Shown here: positions 18,184 through 29,995 of the stretch, piece by piece | Numbering within the stretch: the first letter of the stretch is position 1 | How the letters are laid out: each line of letters opens with the position of its first letter | Assembly: GCA_002457715.1 (NCBI GenBank) | Contig: NTKN01000002.1 | Location: forward strand, 1-55,645 | Length of the DNA stretch: 55,645 nucleotides | Source of the DNA: Cryomorphaceae bacterium MED-G14 | GTDB lineage: Bacteria; Bacteroidota; Bacteroidia; Flavobacteriales; Flavobacteriaceae | Direction: 5' to 3' | Translations under genes and position numbers: made by a program | Notes under the pieces: model-generated | Database searches by the model: none | Seen by the model: the letters and a program-made list of their open reading frames with translations, nothing else | Told to the model about the DNA's origin: nothing

Positions 18184-19100
18184 TTTACAAATTCAATATT
18201 CCTTTTAAATCCATCAAATTTAGGTCTATTAATTGGACTGTTTTCAAAAATTACATCAAAAACTTCATTAGTAATTTCTACCCAATCTTTTTTTGAATAA
18301 TTTATAACCTGATCTATTGGCTCAAATAAAGGCTCATTGTGTTCAGTTGAAAATTTATTCCAAGGACAAACATCCTGACATATATCACAACCAAAAATCC
18401 AATCTTTAAATTGAGCATCAAACTTTTCTGAAATTTTATCTTTAAGCTCTATAGTCAAATAAGAAATACATTTAGAAGCGTCAAGCTTATACGGTTCATA
18501 AAATGCTCCAGTTGGACAAGAATCTAAACAAGCTGTGCATTGTCCACAGTGATCTGTAACTTCATTGTCAGGTACTAAATCTATATCGACAATAATCTCT
18601 GAAATAAAAAAGAAAGATCCAGTTTTTTTACTAATTAAATTTGTGTTTTTACCAATCCAACCCAACCCACTTTTTTTTGCCCAAGCTCTTTCAAGTATTG
18701 GAGCAGAATCAACAAAAACTCTTGAATTTACATCTCCAATTTTCCCATTCAAAATAGAAATAAAATTTTTTAATTTATCTTTTATAACATAATGATAATC
18801 AATACCGTATGCATATTTTGAAATTTTATATGAATTTGGGTTTTGTTTCTTTTTTGGATAATAATTATATAAAAGCGATATAACACTTTTTGACCCTTCT
18901 ACCAATTTGGTTGTATCAAGTCTTTTATCAAAATTTCTTTGCATATAAGACATCTTTCCATGGTAGTTGTTTTTAAGCCATTTTTCAAATCTATCAGCTT
19001 CATCTTCAAGAAAACCAGATTTAGAAATACCACATGAAATAAATCCTAAATCTTTTGCAATAGATTTAACAAGTAATGTATTTGAATTGATTGTAGACAA
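18180..19100 (-). CDS. queG: Epoxyqueuosine reductase
   Basis: Two 4Fe-4S motifs ([29 protein letters not shown]), [21 protein letters not shown]. Confidence 0.95.
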   Translation of the reverse strand: MSTINSNTLLVKSIAKDLGFISCGISKSGFLEDEADRFEKWLKNNYHGKMSYMQRNFDKRLDTTKLVEGSKSVISLLYNYYPKKKQNPNSYKISKYAYGIDYHYVIKDKLKNFISILNGKIGDVNSRVFVDSAPILERAWAKKSGLGWIGKNTNLISKKTGSFFFISEIIVDIDLVPDNEVTDHCGQCTACLDSCPTGAFYEPYKLDASKCISYLTIELKDKISEKFDAQFKDWIFGCDICQDVCPWNKFSTEHNEPLFEPIDQVINYSKKDWVEITNEVFDVIFENSPINRPKFDGFKRNIEFVK

Positions 19101-19103
19101 GAT

Positions 19104-20129
19104 CTAACTAAAAAGGTTACTTTGATCATTTAAAGGTGTTAAACCTAAGTGTTTATAAGCTTTTTCTGTTACTTGTCTACCCCTAGGAGTACGAATTAGA
19201 AAGCCTTGTTGAATAAGAAATGGTTCGTATACCTCTTCAATTGTTTCAGAAGTTTCTGAAACTGCAGTAGCTAAGGTAGTTATACCTACTGGCCCACCCT
19301 TAAATTTTTTAATTAAAGTAGTAAGTATTTTATTATCCATTTCATCTAGCCCATACTTATCTACATTGAGAGCTTCCAAGGAGTATTTTGTAATTTTTAA
19401 ATCAATATTTCCATCTCCTTTAATTTGAGCAAAATCTCTAACTCTCCTAAGTAGTGAATTGCATATTCTAGGTGTACCTCTACTTCTACTTGCAATCTCG
19501 ACTGAGGCTGAATTATCAATTTTAATATTTAAAATTTTTGAGCTTCTTCTTATAATTTTAGATAAAGTATCATTATCATAATATTCTAGTCTATTATTAA
19601 TTCCAAATCTTGCTCTCATTGGTGCAGTAAGTAAGCCAGATCTTGTTGTAGCACCAATTAACGTAAATTGATTTAGATTAATTTGAACAGATCGTGCATT
19701 TGGACCTGATTCAATCATAATGTCAATCTTATAATCCTCCATAGCTGAGTACAAATACTCCTCAACCACTGGTGAAAGTCTGTGTATCTCATCTATAAAC
19801 AAAACATCTCTATTTTCAAGACTAGTTAATAAACCAGCTAAGTCACCAGGTTTATCAATAACTGGTCCGGATGATACTTTTAAAGAAACACTTAATTCAT
19901 TTGCAATTATATGAGCCAAAGTTGTTTTACCTAAACCTGGTGGACCATGAAGTAATGTATGGTCTAGTGCTTCTGAACGCTGATTTGCTGCCTGAACAAA
20001 AATTTTAAGATTATCTAATACTTTTTTCTGACCATTAAAATCATCAAAACTTAGCGGCCTTAATGCTTTATCAATCTCTAAATCCTCATTTGAAAAATTT
20101 TCATTAGTAGGATCAAGATTTTCATTCAT
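19104..20129 (-). CDS. ruvB: Holliday junction DNA helicase RuvB
   Basis: [27 protein letters not shown]. The track start (20135, TTG) lies in a -7-like box; ATG at 20129 gives MNENLDP. Confidence 0.95.
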   Translation of the reverse strand: MNENLDPTNENFSNEDLEIDKALRPLSFDDFNGQKKVLDNLKIFVQAANQRSEALDHTLLHGPPGLGKTTLAHIIANELSVSLKVSSGPVIDKPGDLAGLLTSLENRDVLFIDEIHRLSPVVEEYLYSAMEDYKIDIMIESGPNARSVQINLNQFTLIGATTRSGLLTAPMRARFGINNRLEYYDNDTLSKIIRRSSKILNIKIDNSASVEIASRSRGTPRICNSLLRRVRDFAQIKGDGNIDLKITKYSLEALNVDKYGLDEMDNKILTTLIKKFKGGPVGITTLATAVSETSETIEEVYEPFLIQQGFLIRTPRGRQVTEKAYKHLGLTPLNDQSNLFS

Positions 20130-20178
20130 ATTCAAATATAGTCAAAAGTTGACTTAAGAATAGTTGAAAAAATACTAC

Positions 20179-21978
20179 CTAATGCTCAGTGATACTTTCA
20201 CCATTAGTAATTGGAGTTGACTGAGGAACAAAATCTTGTTTTTTACCAGGCTTACTATAGTCATATGCCCACCTGTGAACCTCAGGAATTTTACCCGGCC
20301 AGTTTCCATGAATATGCTCAACAGGGGCTGTCCATTCAAGTGTATTTGATTTCCATGGGTTTTTTTCAGATTTTTTTCCAAAATACATACTATGAATAAA
20401 GTTATATAAAAAGATAAGTTGGGCTAAACCAGTAATCAATGCGAATACAGTTATTAAAACATTGATATCAGCTAAATCATCAAAATATGGAAATGCAGTA
20501 TTTGTGTAATATCTTCTCGGTAAGCCTGCCATTCCTATAAAATGCATTGGGAAGAAGATACCATAAGCACCTATGGCTGTAATCCAAAAATGTACATAAC
20601 CAAGGGTTTTATTCATCATTCTTCCATATAATTTTGGAAACCAATGGTAAACACCTGCGAATAGTCCATAAAGAGCTGAAATTCCCATCACAAGATGGAA
20701 ATGAGCAACAACAAAATAAGTATCATGGACATTAATATCTAAAGCGCTATCACCCAAAATTATACCAGTTAAACCACCAGTGATAAAAGTAGAAACTAGT
20801 CCAATTGAGAACAACATAGCAGGATTTAGTTGCAAATTACCTTTCCATAAAGTTGCAATATAATTAAATGCTTTAACTGCAGACGGTATGGCAATTAAAA
20901 GAGTTGTAAATGTAAATACAGAACCTAAAAAAGGATTCATTCCGGTAACAAACATGTGGTGTCCCCAAACAATAGTTGACAAAAAGGCAATAGCTAAAAT
21001 TGAAGCAACCATTGCTCTATATCCAAAAATAGGTTTTCTAGAATTTGTAGCGATTATCTCAGATGTAATTCCAAGTGCTGGTAATAACACAATATAAACT
21101 TCAGGATGTCCCAAAAACCAAAATAAATGTTCAAAAAGAACTGGAGATCCGCCCTGGTAATGAAGAACTTCTCCTTGAACAAAAATATCCGATAAAAAGA
21201 ATGATGTTCCAAAGGATCTATCCATTATCAAAAGTAGCGCGGCTGATAATAAAACAGGAAATGATATAACTCCAATAATTGCTGTTACAAAGAAAGCCCA
21301 TATTGTCAAGGGAAGTCTAAACATGGTCATTCCTTTAGTTCTCAAATTCAGTACAGTAACTATATAATTTAAAGAACCTAACAAAGAAGATGCGATAAAA
21401 AATGCCATTGACACCAACCATAATGTCATTCCAGCACCTGAACCAGGCTGTGTTTGTGGGAGTGCACTTAGGGGTGGATATATTGTCCATCCAGCAGCTG
21501 CAGGACCAGCCTCGACAAAGAGTGAAGCAACCATAATTACGCTTGAGATGAAAAATAACCAATAGGCAACCATATTTAAAAAACCTGAAGCCATATCTCT
21601 TGCGCCAATTTGAAGAGGAATTAATAAATTACTGAATGTTCCACTCAATCCAGCAGTAAGTACAAAAAACACCATGATTGTACCATGAATCGTTACTAAT
21701 GCCAAATATATATTAGGATCCATAACTCCATCAGGAGCCCATCTGTCACCTAAAAAAATTTCAAAAACTGAAAAGGATTCTTCAGGCCAAGCAAGTTGAA
21801 TTCTAAATAATAAAGACATCAAAACACCAATTACACCCATTACTAGTACACCAGTAACAAAATACTGTTTTGCAATCATTTTGTGATCTTGACTAAAGAT
21901 CCATTTAGTTATAAAAGTTTCTTTGTGATGATGATGATCATCGTGATTTTCTACATTATTATTTACAGCTACAGACAT
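20179..21978 (-). CDS. coxA: Cytochrome c oxidase subunit I
   Basis: Haem-copper motifs (FWFLGHPEVYI, WGHHMF, HDTYFVVAHFHLVM); His-rich N-terminus. Confidence 0.97.
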   Translation of the reverse strand: MSVAVNNNVENHDDHHHHKETFITKWIFSQDHKMIAKQYFVTGVLVMGVIGVLMSLLFRIQLAWPEESFSVFEIFLGDRWAPDGVMDPNIYLALVTIHGTIMVFFVLTAGLSGTFSNLLIPLQIGARDMASGFLNMVAYWLFFISSVIMVASLFVEAGPAAAGWTIYPPLSALPQTQPGSGAGMTLWLVSMAFFIASSLLGSLNYIVTVLNLRTKGMTMFRLPLTIWAFFVTAIIGVISFPVLLSAALLLIMDRSFGTSFFLSDIFVQGEVLHYQGGSPVLFEHLFWFLGHPEVYIVLLPALGITSEIIATNSRKPIFGYRAMVASILAIAFLSTIVWGHHMFVTGMNPFLGSVFTFTTLLIAIPSAVKAFNYIATLWKGNLQLNPAMLFSIGLVSTFITGGLTGIILGDSALDINVHDTYFVVAHFHLVMGISALYGLFAGVYHWFPKLYGRMMNKTLGYVHFWITAIGAYGIFFPMHFIGMAGLPRRYYTNTAFPYFDDLADINVLITVFALITGLAQLIFLYNFIHSMYFGKKSEKNPWKSNTLEWTAPVEHIHGNWPGKIPEVHRWAYDYSKPGKKQDFVPQSTPITNGESITEH

Positions 21979-21986
21979 ATTATTTT

Positions 21987-23060
21987 TTATTGAATAACTT
22001 CAGAAAAGGTTTTCTGCTGATTTAACCATTTATTAAAATCTTTTTCAGATTCTACAACAATCTTCATTTGCATATTATAATGTGAAGATCCACATATTTT
22101 TGCGCAAAGAAGTAAATAATCAAATTGATATGGGTCTAACGGTTCCTCCCCATTAGCAATCAATTCTTGACTATTATCATATCTAATTTTATTAATTCTA
22201 TTGACTTTTTCAACTACATCTGGGTTTAATCTCATATCAGCTGTAGTTGTAGTTGGTGTAAAAGAAAATTCAGTAATCATTCCTGGAACACAGTTCATTT
22301 GAGCTCTAAAATGTGGCATATATGCGGAATGTAAAACATCCTGAGATCTAATTTTAAATATTACCTTTCTATCAACAGGTAGATGAAACTCTTGTGTAAC
22401 AACAATATCATCCAGAGCGTTAGGATCTGAAGCGTCAATACCAACAGAGTTTCTTCCGTCAAAATCATTTAAAAATCTAACATTTGCATCACCTAAAACA
22501 TTATCATCACCAGCATATCTAGCTTTCCAGTTCCATTGTTGAGCATACAACTCTACAATCAAAGCATCTTCATCTTCCTCAAAATTCATTATATCAGACC
22601 AAGTAGTCATTCCATAAAGAATTAAAGCAAAAAGTACTATGGCTGGAATGACTGTCCATACCAATTCTAACTTATTATTATGGGTGATAAATGATGCTTT
22701 TCTACCATTTATTCCTCTATACTTATATGCAAAATAATGTAATAATGCTTGGGTAATGGTTTGAACTATAAAAATTACAAGAAATGAAATAAGCAAAAGT
22801 TTATCGTAAGTATAGCCATGTTCAGAAGCAGACTCTGGAAGAAGAACTTTTGTGTATGAAGCAAATGAATAAATTGTTACTAAATAAATAAATACTAAGA
22901 AAGCAAACATTAATTTACCTTGAAGATCATTATCTTTTTCAGATGCAATCTGCGAATCATCTTTTTTAGCTCCAAGATTTGATATTTCAAAAATCTTAGT
23001 TATTTGCCAAACTGATATTGCCAATAACGTAACTGCTATTATAGAAAGTACTACTGTCAT
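21987..23060 (-). CDS. coxB: Cytochrome c oxidase subunit II
   Basis: CuA site CAKICGSSHYNM, two N-terminal TM segments. Confidence 0.95.
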   Translation of the reverse strand: MTVVLSIIAVTLLAISVWQITKIFEISNLGAKKDDSQIASEKDNDLQGKLMFAFLVFIYLVTIYSFASYTKVLLPESASEHGYTYDKLLLISFLVIFIVQTITQALLHYFAYKYRGINGRKASFITHNNKLELVWTVIPAIVLFALILYGMTTWSDIMNFEEDEDALIVELYAQQWNWKARYAGDDNVLGDANVRFLNDFDGRNSVGIDASDPNALDDIVVTQEFHLPVDRKVIFKIRSQDVLHSAYMPHFRAQMNCVPGMITEFSFTPTTTTADMRLNPDVVEKVNRINKIRYDNSQELIANGEEPLDPYQFDYLLLCAKICGSSHYNMQMKIVVESEKDFNKWLNQQKTFSEVIQ

Positions 23061-23083
23061 TATATTTTATCTTTTATCATAAA

Positions 23084-24430
23084 TTAATAAACAAATTTTT
23101 CGCTTTCTTTATTAAAAGGATCACCCGTAGCTTCAAGAGGAGCTTTAGTTAATGAATCAAAAACAATGTATACAAATAATCCTGTAAAAAACATTAAAGA
23201 TCCTAGCTCAGGGATTCCAAAAGACCATTGGTCTCCAACAGCAGAAGGCATGATCATATTAAACACATCCATATAATGTCCAATTAAAATAATTATACCT
23301 GCCATTACAATAATCCAATTTAACCTTTTAAAATCTGAATTTATAAGTATTAGAAATGGTAAAATAAAATTCATAACCAACATTCCTAAAAAGGGAATTT
23401 GATAATCTTCAAGACGAGTTATAAAATATGTAACTTCCTCAGGAATGTTTGCATACCATATTAACATGAATTGTGAAAACCATAAATAAGCCCAAAATAC
23501 ACTAAAACCAAACATGAATTTAGCTAAGTCATGTAAGTGATTATGATTAACTTTTTCTAAGTATCCCAATGATTTTAGAAATATTATCATAAGAGCAATT
23601 ACTGTGATTGCTGAAACAACCATACTTGCAAAAACATACCAACCAAACAATGTGCTAAACCAATGTGGATCTATTGACATAATCCAGTCCCAAGACATCA
23701 TAGATTCTGTAACAATAAAAAATGCTAAAAACCCAGCCGATAATTTAAAGTTCTTTACATGGTTTGAAATATCATTTGAATTATCTTGTGCAATTGAAAA
23801 TTTTCTGGAAAAATACCTGTAAAGAGACCACCCAGCCAAATAAAAAACTCCTCTTGCTAGGAAAAATGGAACATTAAGATATCCACTTTTAGCTTTAATA
23901 ATTTTATCATGTTCAACAACCTCAGGGTCCATCCATATAAACAAATGATTAAAGTGTAGAGCTGATAATAAAAGTATAACTAAAACTATTATACCTCCTG
24001 GAAGTAAATATCCAGTAATACCTTCCATAACTCTAAATAATAATGGAGACCACCCGGCTTGAGCAGCTCTTTGAATTGCATAAAATGCAAGAGTTCCAAG
24101 TGATATCATAAAAAAGAAAAAAGCAGCTACATACAATGCAGCCCAAGGTCTATTAGCTAATTGATGAAAAACATGTTCATCATGAGACATTTGATGACCA
24201 CTAGGTTGTTCTGAATTATGTTCTTTAGCAGACTCAATCATTGAAGAATGTATTTCTCCAGGATAATGATTTTTTGATTTATGTTCATCACCATGGTGAG
24301 AGTTTGCAATGATTTCTTTTGCTTCTTCAATAGTACTAGGAGCTGAATAAAAACCAAAAGCTATTCCTAATAAACCAAAAATTATTAGAGCTAATGAAAA
24401 GATTTTTATTTTTTTAGTTAATACAAACAT
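23084..24430 (-). CDS. actF: Alternative complex III subunit ActF-like (quinol:cytochrome c oxidoreductase membrane subunit)
   Basis: Polytopic membrane protein at the conserved operon position; His-rich N-terminal loop. Confidence 0.85.
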   Translation of the reverse strand: MFVLTKKIKIFSLALIIFGLLGIAFGFYSAPSTIEEAKEIIANSHHGDEHKSKNHYPGEIHSSMIESAKEHNSEQPSGHQMSHDEHVFHQLANRPWAALYVAAFFFFMISLGTLAFYAIQRAAQAGWSPLLFRVMEGITGYLLPGGIIVLVILLLSALHFNHLFIWMDPEVVEHDKIIKAKSGYLNVPFFLARGVFYLAGWSLYRYFSRKFSIAQDNSNDISNHVKNFKLSAGFLAFFIVTESMMSWDWIMSIDPHWFSTLFGWYVFASMVVSAITVIALMIIFLKSLGYLEKVNHNHLHDLAKFMFGFSVFWAYLWFSQFMLIWYANIPEEVTYFITRLEDYQIPFLGMLVMNFILPFLILINSDFKRLNWIIVMAGIIILIGHYMDVFNMIMPSAVGDQWSFGIPELGSLMFFTGLFVYIVFDSLTKAPLEATGDPFNKESEKFVY

Positions 24431-24435
24431 TCAAA

Positions 24436-24981
24436 CTATTTTTTTAATTCATCTCTTAAGTCCATAACATATTGTGAAATTTTCCACCTCTCCTCTTGAT
24501 CAACTTGTGATGCGTGAGATCCCATTAAATTTATTCCATACATCAAAACATGATATATACTTCCTTCTGTAATATCTCTGTCTGCATAACTTGGAATTCC
24601 TAAAAATTTTTCTCTTGTCATTAAAATTCCTTGTCCATCACCTTTAGATCCATGACATACTGAACAATATATTCCATAAAGCTCTTTTCCCTTTTTAACA
24701 CTTTCTTCTGTTCTTTGGATTGGTGATTTTAAATTTAGTTTAGCAAGCTCATAACCTTCATTTGTATCTTCATACTCATAAGGTTCCCATCCTCTAGAAA
24801 TCGTTCCTTCCACAGGTTCCTGTGCTTCAATTCCATTAGCAAATGCCGATGATTCTGCATAAGTATCATAACCAACAGATTCATACATGTTCGGAAAAAA
24901 TTGATAGTTAGGTTTTGATGAATCAAAACATGAAACTAAAGAGAGAGATAATAATATGTATATGTAATTTATTTTATTCAT
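24436..24981 (-). CDS. actE: Alternative complex III monohaem cytochrome c ActE
   Basis: Lipobox (VSCFDSS), haem motif CSVCHGSKGDGQG. Confidence 0.88.
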   Translation of the reverse strand: MNKINYIYILLSLSLVSCFDSSKPNYQFFPNMYESVGYDTYAESSAFANGIEAQEPVEGTISRGWEPYEYEDTNEGYELAKLNLKSPIQRTEESVKKGKELYGIYCSVCHGSKGDGQGILMTREKFLGIPSYADRDITEGSIYHVLMYGINLMGSHASQVDQEERWKISQYVMDLRDELKK

Positions 24982-25504
24982 CTTTATTTTCCACTAAATC
25001 AATTTTAAATATATCTGTTTTCTTCACTTTTGAATTAAGCTCTTTTTCATTATCACTTACAGGAATTTGAACTAAAAACTTATCATCAGTTGTTTCTGGA
25101 ATTGGATTTTCAGCAGACTTGAACGGCCAAAGTCTACTTCTAAGATAAAATGTAATAACCATTAAGTGTGCAGAAAAGAATACAGTTAATTCAAATATAA
25201 TAGGCACAAATGCTGGCATATTTTCTATAAAACTAAAACTTGGTTTCCCACCGATATTTTGAGGCCAATCTTCAATCATGATATAATTCATCATTAAAAT
25301 TGCAAATGCAAATCCAATACAACCATATAAAAAGCCAGCTATTGATATTCTTGTAGGTTCTAAACCTAGAGCTTTATCTAGTCCATGAACAGGAAATGGA
25401 GTAAAAACATCTTCAATATAAACCCCTTCTTTTTTTAGAAACTTAACAGCATCTAAAAGCTTATCATCATCATCATATATAGCATGTAAAAATTTATTTG
25501 CCAT
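24974..25504 (-). CDS. actD: Alternative complex III subunit ActD (DUF3341)
   Basis: FTPFPVHGLDKALGL motif, two TM helices, operon position. Confidence 0.88.
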   Translation of the reverse strand: MANKFLHAIYDDDDKLLDAVKFLKKEGVYIEDVFTPFPVHGLDKALGLEPTRISIAGFLYGCIGFAFAILMMNYIMIEDWPQNIGGKPSFSFIENMPAFVPIIFELTVFFSAHLMVITFYLRSRLWPFKSAENPIPETTDDKFLVQIPVSDNEKELNSKVKKTDIFKIDLVENKDE

Positions 25505-26885
25505 TTTTATCTCTCATTTTTTTATAATTATCACCAGATGATTTTAAAATTGTTTTGACTTCTGCCTGAGCAATAACTGGAAAAGTTCTCGCATAAAGAA
25601 GAAATAAAACAAAGAAAAAACCAATAGTTCCTATGAAAATACCAATATCTACAAACGATGGAGAAAACATAGTCCAAGATGATGGTAAATAATCTCTGTG
25701 TAAAGAAGTAACAATAATCACAAATCTTTCAAACCACATTCCAATATTTACTACAATAGAAATCACGAAAGAGAATATTATGCTAGTTCTTAATTTTTTA
25801 AACCACATAAGCTGTGGAGAAAAAACATTACACGTCATCATTGCCCAATATGCCCACCAGTAAGGGCCAGTAGCTCTATTCAAAAATGCATATTGTTCGT
25901 ACTCAACACCTGAATACCATGCAATAAAAAGCTCCGTTATGTATGCACAGCCAACTATAGAGCCTGTAATCATAATTACAATATTCATAAGTTCAATATG
26001 TTGTAGTGTAATATAGTCTTCAAGATTACATACTTTTCTCATTACAATAAGTAATGTATTCACCATTGCAAAACCAGAGAATATAGCTCCAGCAACAAAA
26101 TATGGCGGAAAAATAGTGGTATGCCAACCAGGAATCACTGATGTTGCAAAGTCAAAAGACACAATAGTATGAACTGACAATACTAAAGGCGTAGCTAAAC
26201 CAGCTAATACAAGTGAAATTTCTTCAAATCTTTGCCAGTCTTTGGCTCTTCCACTCCAGCCAAAACTGACAAGGCTATAAATTTTCTTTTGAAAAGGTTT
26301 AACAGCTCTATCTCTAATCATTGCAAAGTCAGGGAGAAGACCTGTCCACCAGAAAACTAGTGACACAGTCAAATATGTTGATATGGCAAAAACATCCCAT
26401 AAAAGAGGTGAATTAAAATTAACCCATAATGAACCAAATTGATTTGGTATTGGTAAAACCCAATATGCCAGCCATGGTCTTCCCATATGAATAAGTGGGA
26501 ATAAACCTGCTTGCATTACTGAAAAAATTGTCATAGCCTCAGCAGACCTATTAATACCCATTCTCCATTTTTGTCTGAAAAGAAGTAAAACAGCAGAGAT
26601 TAGTGTACCTGCATGTCCAATTCCAATCCACCAAACAAAATTTGTAATATCCCAAGCCCATCCAACAGTTTTATTTAACCCCCATACTCCAATTCCTGTA
26701 GTTATTGTATAAATCATACATCCAACACCCCACAGAAATAAAACGAGAGAAATTGAAAAAACAATCCACCATTGCTTATTAGCTTTACCTTCAATTGGCT
26801 TGGCAACATCAACAGAAATCTGATGATAAGTTTTATTACCAGTAACTAAAGGCTTTCGAATTGGTGCTTCGTAATGAGATGCCAT
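25494..26885 (-). CDS. actC: Alternative complex III subunit ActC (NrfD/PsrC-like)
   Basis: Polytopic NrfD-like protein (WWIGIGHAGTLISAVLLLFRQKWR). Confidence 0.92.
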   Translation of the reverse strand: MASHYEAPIRKPLVTGNKTYHQISVDVAKPIEGKANKQWWIVFSISLVLFLWGVGCMIYTITTGIGVWGLNKTVGWAWDITNFVWWIGIGHAGTLISAVLLLFRQKWRMGINRSAEAMTIFSVMQAGLFPLIHMGRPWLAYWVLPIPNQFGSLWVNFNSPLLWDVFAISTYLTVSLVFWWTGLLPDFAMIRDRAVKPFQKKIYSLVSFGWSGRAKDWQRFEEISLVLAGLATPLVLSVHTIVSFDFATSVIPGWHTTIFPPYFVAGAIFSGFAMVNTLLIVMRKVCNLEDYITLQHIELMNIVIMITGSIVGCAYITELFIAWYSGVEYEQYAFLNRATGPYWWAYWAMMTCNVFSPQLMWFKKLRTSIIFSFVISIVVNIGMWFERFVIIVTSLHRDYLPSSWTMFSPSFVDIGIFIGTIGFFFVLFLLYARTFPVIAQAEVKTILKSSGDNYKKMRDKNGK

Positions 26886-29800
26886 CTATATACTTTTATT
26901 TTTATCAGTATTTCTAACCTTTGTATGATAAAATACATTAGGTTTTGTTCCTACATATTCAAGAAGGTGATATACTCTATCATCTTTCTTTCTTTTATAT
27001 ACTTCACTTTCTTTATTATTAATGTCTCCAAAACTCAAAGCGCCAGTTGAACATGCTGCAGAACATGCAACAACATTATTAAACTCATTTTTTTCAACTT
27101 CTCTTCCATCATTTTTAGCTTTCAATATAACAGCTTGAGTACCTTGAATACAAAAAGAACATTTTTCCATAACTCCTCTTGATCTTACAACTACATCAGG
27201 ATTAAGGACCATTTTCCCTAAATCATCATTCATATGGAAATCAAATTCATCATTATTATTATATAAGAACCAATTAAATCTTCTTACTTTATATGGACAA
27301 TTGTTTGCACAATAACGAGTTCCTACACATCTATTATATGCCATGTGGTTTTGCCCTTGTCTACCATGCGATGAAGCAGCAACTGGACAGACAGTTTCAC
27401 ATGGAGCATGATTACAATGCTGACACATCACAGGCTGGAAAACAACCTGAGGATTATCGCTTGGCTCTTCCATTTCTCCAAAAATTGATAGAGATTCACC
27501 TAATCCTGAAATATTTTCTTTCTTTTCAATGTCTGATGAAAAATTATCTTCTGAAGAGTAGTATCTATCAATTCTTAGCCAATGCATATCTCTAGATTTT
27601 CTAACTTCTTCTTTACCAACCACTGGAACATTATTTTCGGCGTGACATGCAATTACACAAGCACCACATCCAGTACACGCATTAAGATCAATAGATAAGT
27701 TAAAATGGTGGCCAATAGATCTATCAAACTCAGTCCACATATCAACCTCATTAGAGTTAACAGGTGTTTCTATGTGATTTTTAGATACTTTTGGAATAGG
27801 GTTCCAATATTCTTTATCTTTTGTATTAAAAATATCTAATGTAGTTTCCTTAATTATATCGCCTCTACCCATAAGAGTATTATGCAACTGTACACATGCA
27901 AACTCATGAATTTCATATACTGACGATAATGTAATTTTTTGAGATTTTGAAAAATCTTTGTAGAGTTTAAAAGCATTAACACCAGTTTTCATCTCATCCT
28001 TAATTCCGATCTCTCTTCCATATCCAAAAGCTAAACCAACAGTTCCTTTTGCCTGACCAGGTTGAATAATTACAGGGACTTTTAGTTCTGTTTCATTGAG
28101 CTTTATCTTAGCACAATTACTATTCAAAGCTCCGTTTGATTCATTATAATTTTTTAAACCAATTTTTTCAGCATCATATTTTGATACCGTTATATAGTTA
28201 TCCCACGACACCCTTGTTAATGGATCTGGAAATTCTTGTAGCCAAGGATTGTTAGCTTGTTGCCCATCGCCCATACCAATTTTAGAATACATAATCAAAT
28301 CATATCCGTCATTGTTAATAGATCCTAACTTAGATAAATAAGTAGAGTATTGTAGATTGTTAGAATTTAAATTAATTGTACTATTTGAAGAATAAACTCC
28401 ATCATGTAAAGAAGAATTCCATTTTTGAGGTGAATCTAAAATATCGTTTTTCCAATTATCTCTGATTTTATCATAAAAAGAACTTTGGCTTTCAGACCAA
28501 CTCAGTAAACAATCTTCAAACTGTTTAGTATCAAAAAGAGGCTTAATGGTTGGCTGTGTTAAGCTGTATTCTCCATTTATAAATTCAAAATCTCCCCACG
28601 ACTCTAATTGATGTGGGATAGCTGCAACATGTGATGAGTTGATAGCTGTTTCATCAATTTTCATTGAGAAAGTAACGCTAAAGTTTAATTTTTTTAAAGC
28701 TTGTGCAAAATCATTTGAATTAGATAATGTGTAGCAAGGATTTACACCACTCATTATTAATCCTTTAATATCGCCTTTTTTTATTCTATTTAAAAGGCTA
28801 TTTACTTTTGAATCACTACCATTTCTTACTAAAGAAACTTTAGTTTTACTCTTTACATTGGAATTTAATAAATCGTTAATTCTATTAGTGATTATTTGAG
28901 CACTTAAATCATCTAATCCACAAACAACAACAGACTGTGAAGAATTAGAAAGTAAGTGTTCAGCAGTATAATTTACTTTCTTAAGTAGATCATCTGAAAT
29001 AGATTGAATTGAGCTAGAATCACCTGATATTTTTTTGTACAAGTGAGCTAAAAATAATTTTTGGTCACTTAACGATAATGGAACTCTCAAATCTGCATTC
29101 GATCCGGTAATCGACATGTTTGATTCAATTTGTATATGTTTTGACATGGAAGCTTTTCCATTATTTTTATTTGGAATTCTTCCTTTTACATAATCATGAT
29201 CGTAATTTGAACCTTGCCAATCACCTAAAAAATCTGCACCAATTGAAACAATGCATTTGGCATTTTGAAAATCATAGTAAGGAAGAGCTCTTAACCCATA
29301 CATTAATTCATGAGCGTCTAATGTTGAAGACTCAGAGATTGAATCATACTCAATATGTTCAATATTAGGATATTTGTTAATGAACTCCGATATAATTTTT
29401 TTACTGCTTGGACTATTGATTGTTGATGTCAATAAAACAACTGGTTGATTCAAGGATTTTAATGAACTCAATTGTGCTTTAATATTGTTACTAAAATTTT
29501 CCCAAGAAACATCTTGTTGATTTATAGTTGGTCCTTGAACCCTACCACTATCATATAGACCAAGAATTGAAGCATTTAATCTAGCATTTGCATATCCATT
29601 GTAAGAGGATAGTTTGTTATTCTCAATTTTGATAGGTCTACCTTCTCTAGTTTTAACAAGGACATTTGCAGAGTCATAGCCATCATATAGTGTAGTTGCA
29701 TAATAATTTGCAATACCTGGAATTATTCTATCAGGCTGAACCACATAAGGAACAGATTTGTGAACCGGCCCCTCACAACTTGCAAGTACAGCAGCTGTTG

Positions 29801-29984
29801 TGCTAAAGCCTAAATATTTTAAAAAGTCTCTTCTATCAGTTTGTGCATTATTAATTGAGTCATTAGTAAAAATATTTTCGTCTACAGGTAATTTTTCAGT
29901 AAACTCATTATTTCTTAACTTATCAATAGCGTGGTTAGGCTTTAACTCAATTTCACTTTTCCAATATTTTTTTTCTTGATTCAT
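26886..29984 (-). CDS. actB: Alternative complex III Fe-S/molybdopterin-like subunit ActB
   Basis: Tat leader (DRRDFLKYLGFSTTAAVLASC), Fe-S motifs CTGCGACVIACHAENN, CQHCNHAPCETVCPV, CANNCPYKVRRFNW. Confidence 0.95.
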   Translation of the reverse strand: MNQEKKYWKSEIELKPNHAIDKLRNNEFTEKLPVDENIFTNDSINNAQTDRRDFLKYLGFSTTAAVLASCEGPVHKSVPYVVQPDRIIPGIANYYATTLYDGYDSANVLVKTREGRPIKIENNKLSSYNGYANARLNASILGLYDSGRVQGPTINQQDVSWENFSNNIKAQLSSLKSLNQPVVLLTSTINSPSSKKIISEFINKYPNIEHIEYDSISESSTLDAHELMYGLRALPYYDFQNAKCIVSIGADFLGDWQGSNYDHDYVKGRIPNKNNGKASMSKHIQIESNMSITGSNADLRVPLSLSDQKLFLAHLYKKISGDSSSIQSISDDLLKKVNYTAEHLLSNSSQSVVVCGLDDLSAQIITNRINDLLNSNVKSKTKVSLVRNGSDSKVNSLLNRIKKGDIKGLIMSGVNPCYTLSNSNDFAQALKKLNFSVTFSMKIDETAINSSHVAAIPHQLESWGDFEFINGEYSLTQPTIKPLFDTKQFEDCLLSWSESQSSFYDKIRDNWKNDILDSPQKWNSSLHDGVYSSNSTINLNSNNLQYSTYLSKLGSINNDGYDLIMYSKIGMGDGQQANNPWLQEFPDPLTRVSWDNYITVSKYDAEKIGLKNYNESNGALNSNCAKIKLNETELKVPVIIQPGQAKGTVGLAFGYGREIGIKDEMKTGVNAFKLYKDFSKSQKITLSSVYEIHEFACVQLHNTLMGRGDIIKETTLDIFNTKDKEYWNPIPKVSKNHIETPVNSNEVDMWTEFDRSIGHHFNLSIDLNACTGCGACVIACHAENNVPVVGKEEVRKSRDMHWLRIDRYYSSEDNFSSDIEKKENISGLGESLSIFGEMEEPSDNPQVVFQPVMCQHCNHAPCETVCPVAASSHGRQGQNHMAYNRCVGTRYCANNCPYKVRRFNWFLYNNNDEFDFHMNDDLGKMVLNPDVVVRSRGVMEKCSFCIQGTQAVILKAKNDGREVEKNEFNNVVACSAACSTGALSFGDINNKESEVYKRKKDDRVYHLLEYVGTKPNVFYHTKVRNTDKNKSI

Positions 29985-29995
29985 TCAATCAAATT

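Noticed and set aside
27293-27595. 100-aa plus-strand ORF opposite actB
   Set aside because: Overlaps the conserved Fe-S region of ActB on the other strand; no signal or domain of its own.
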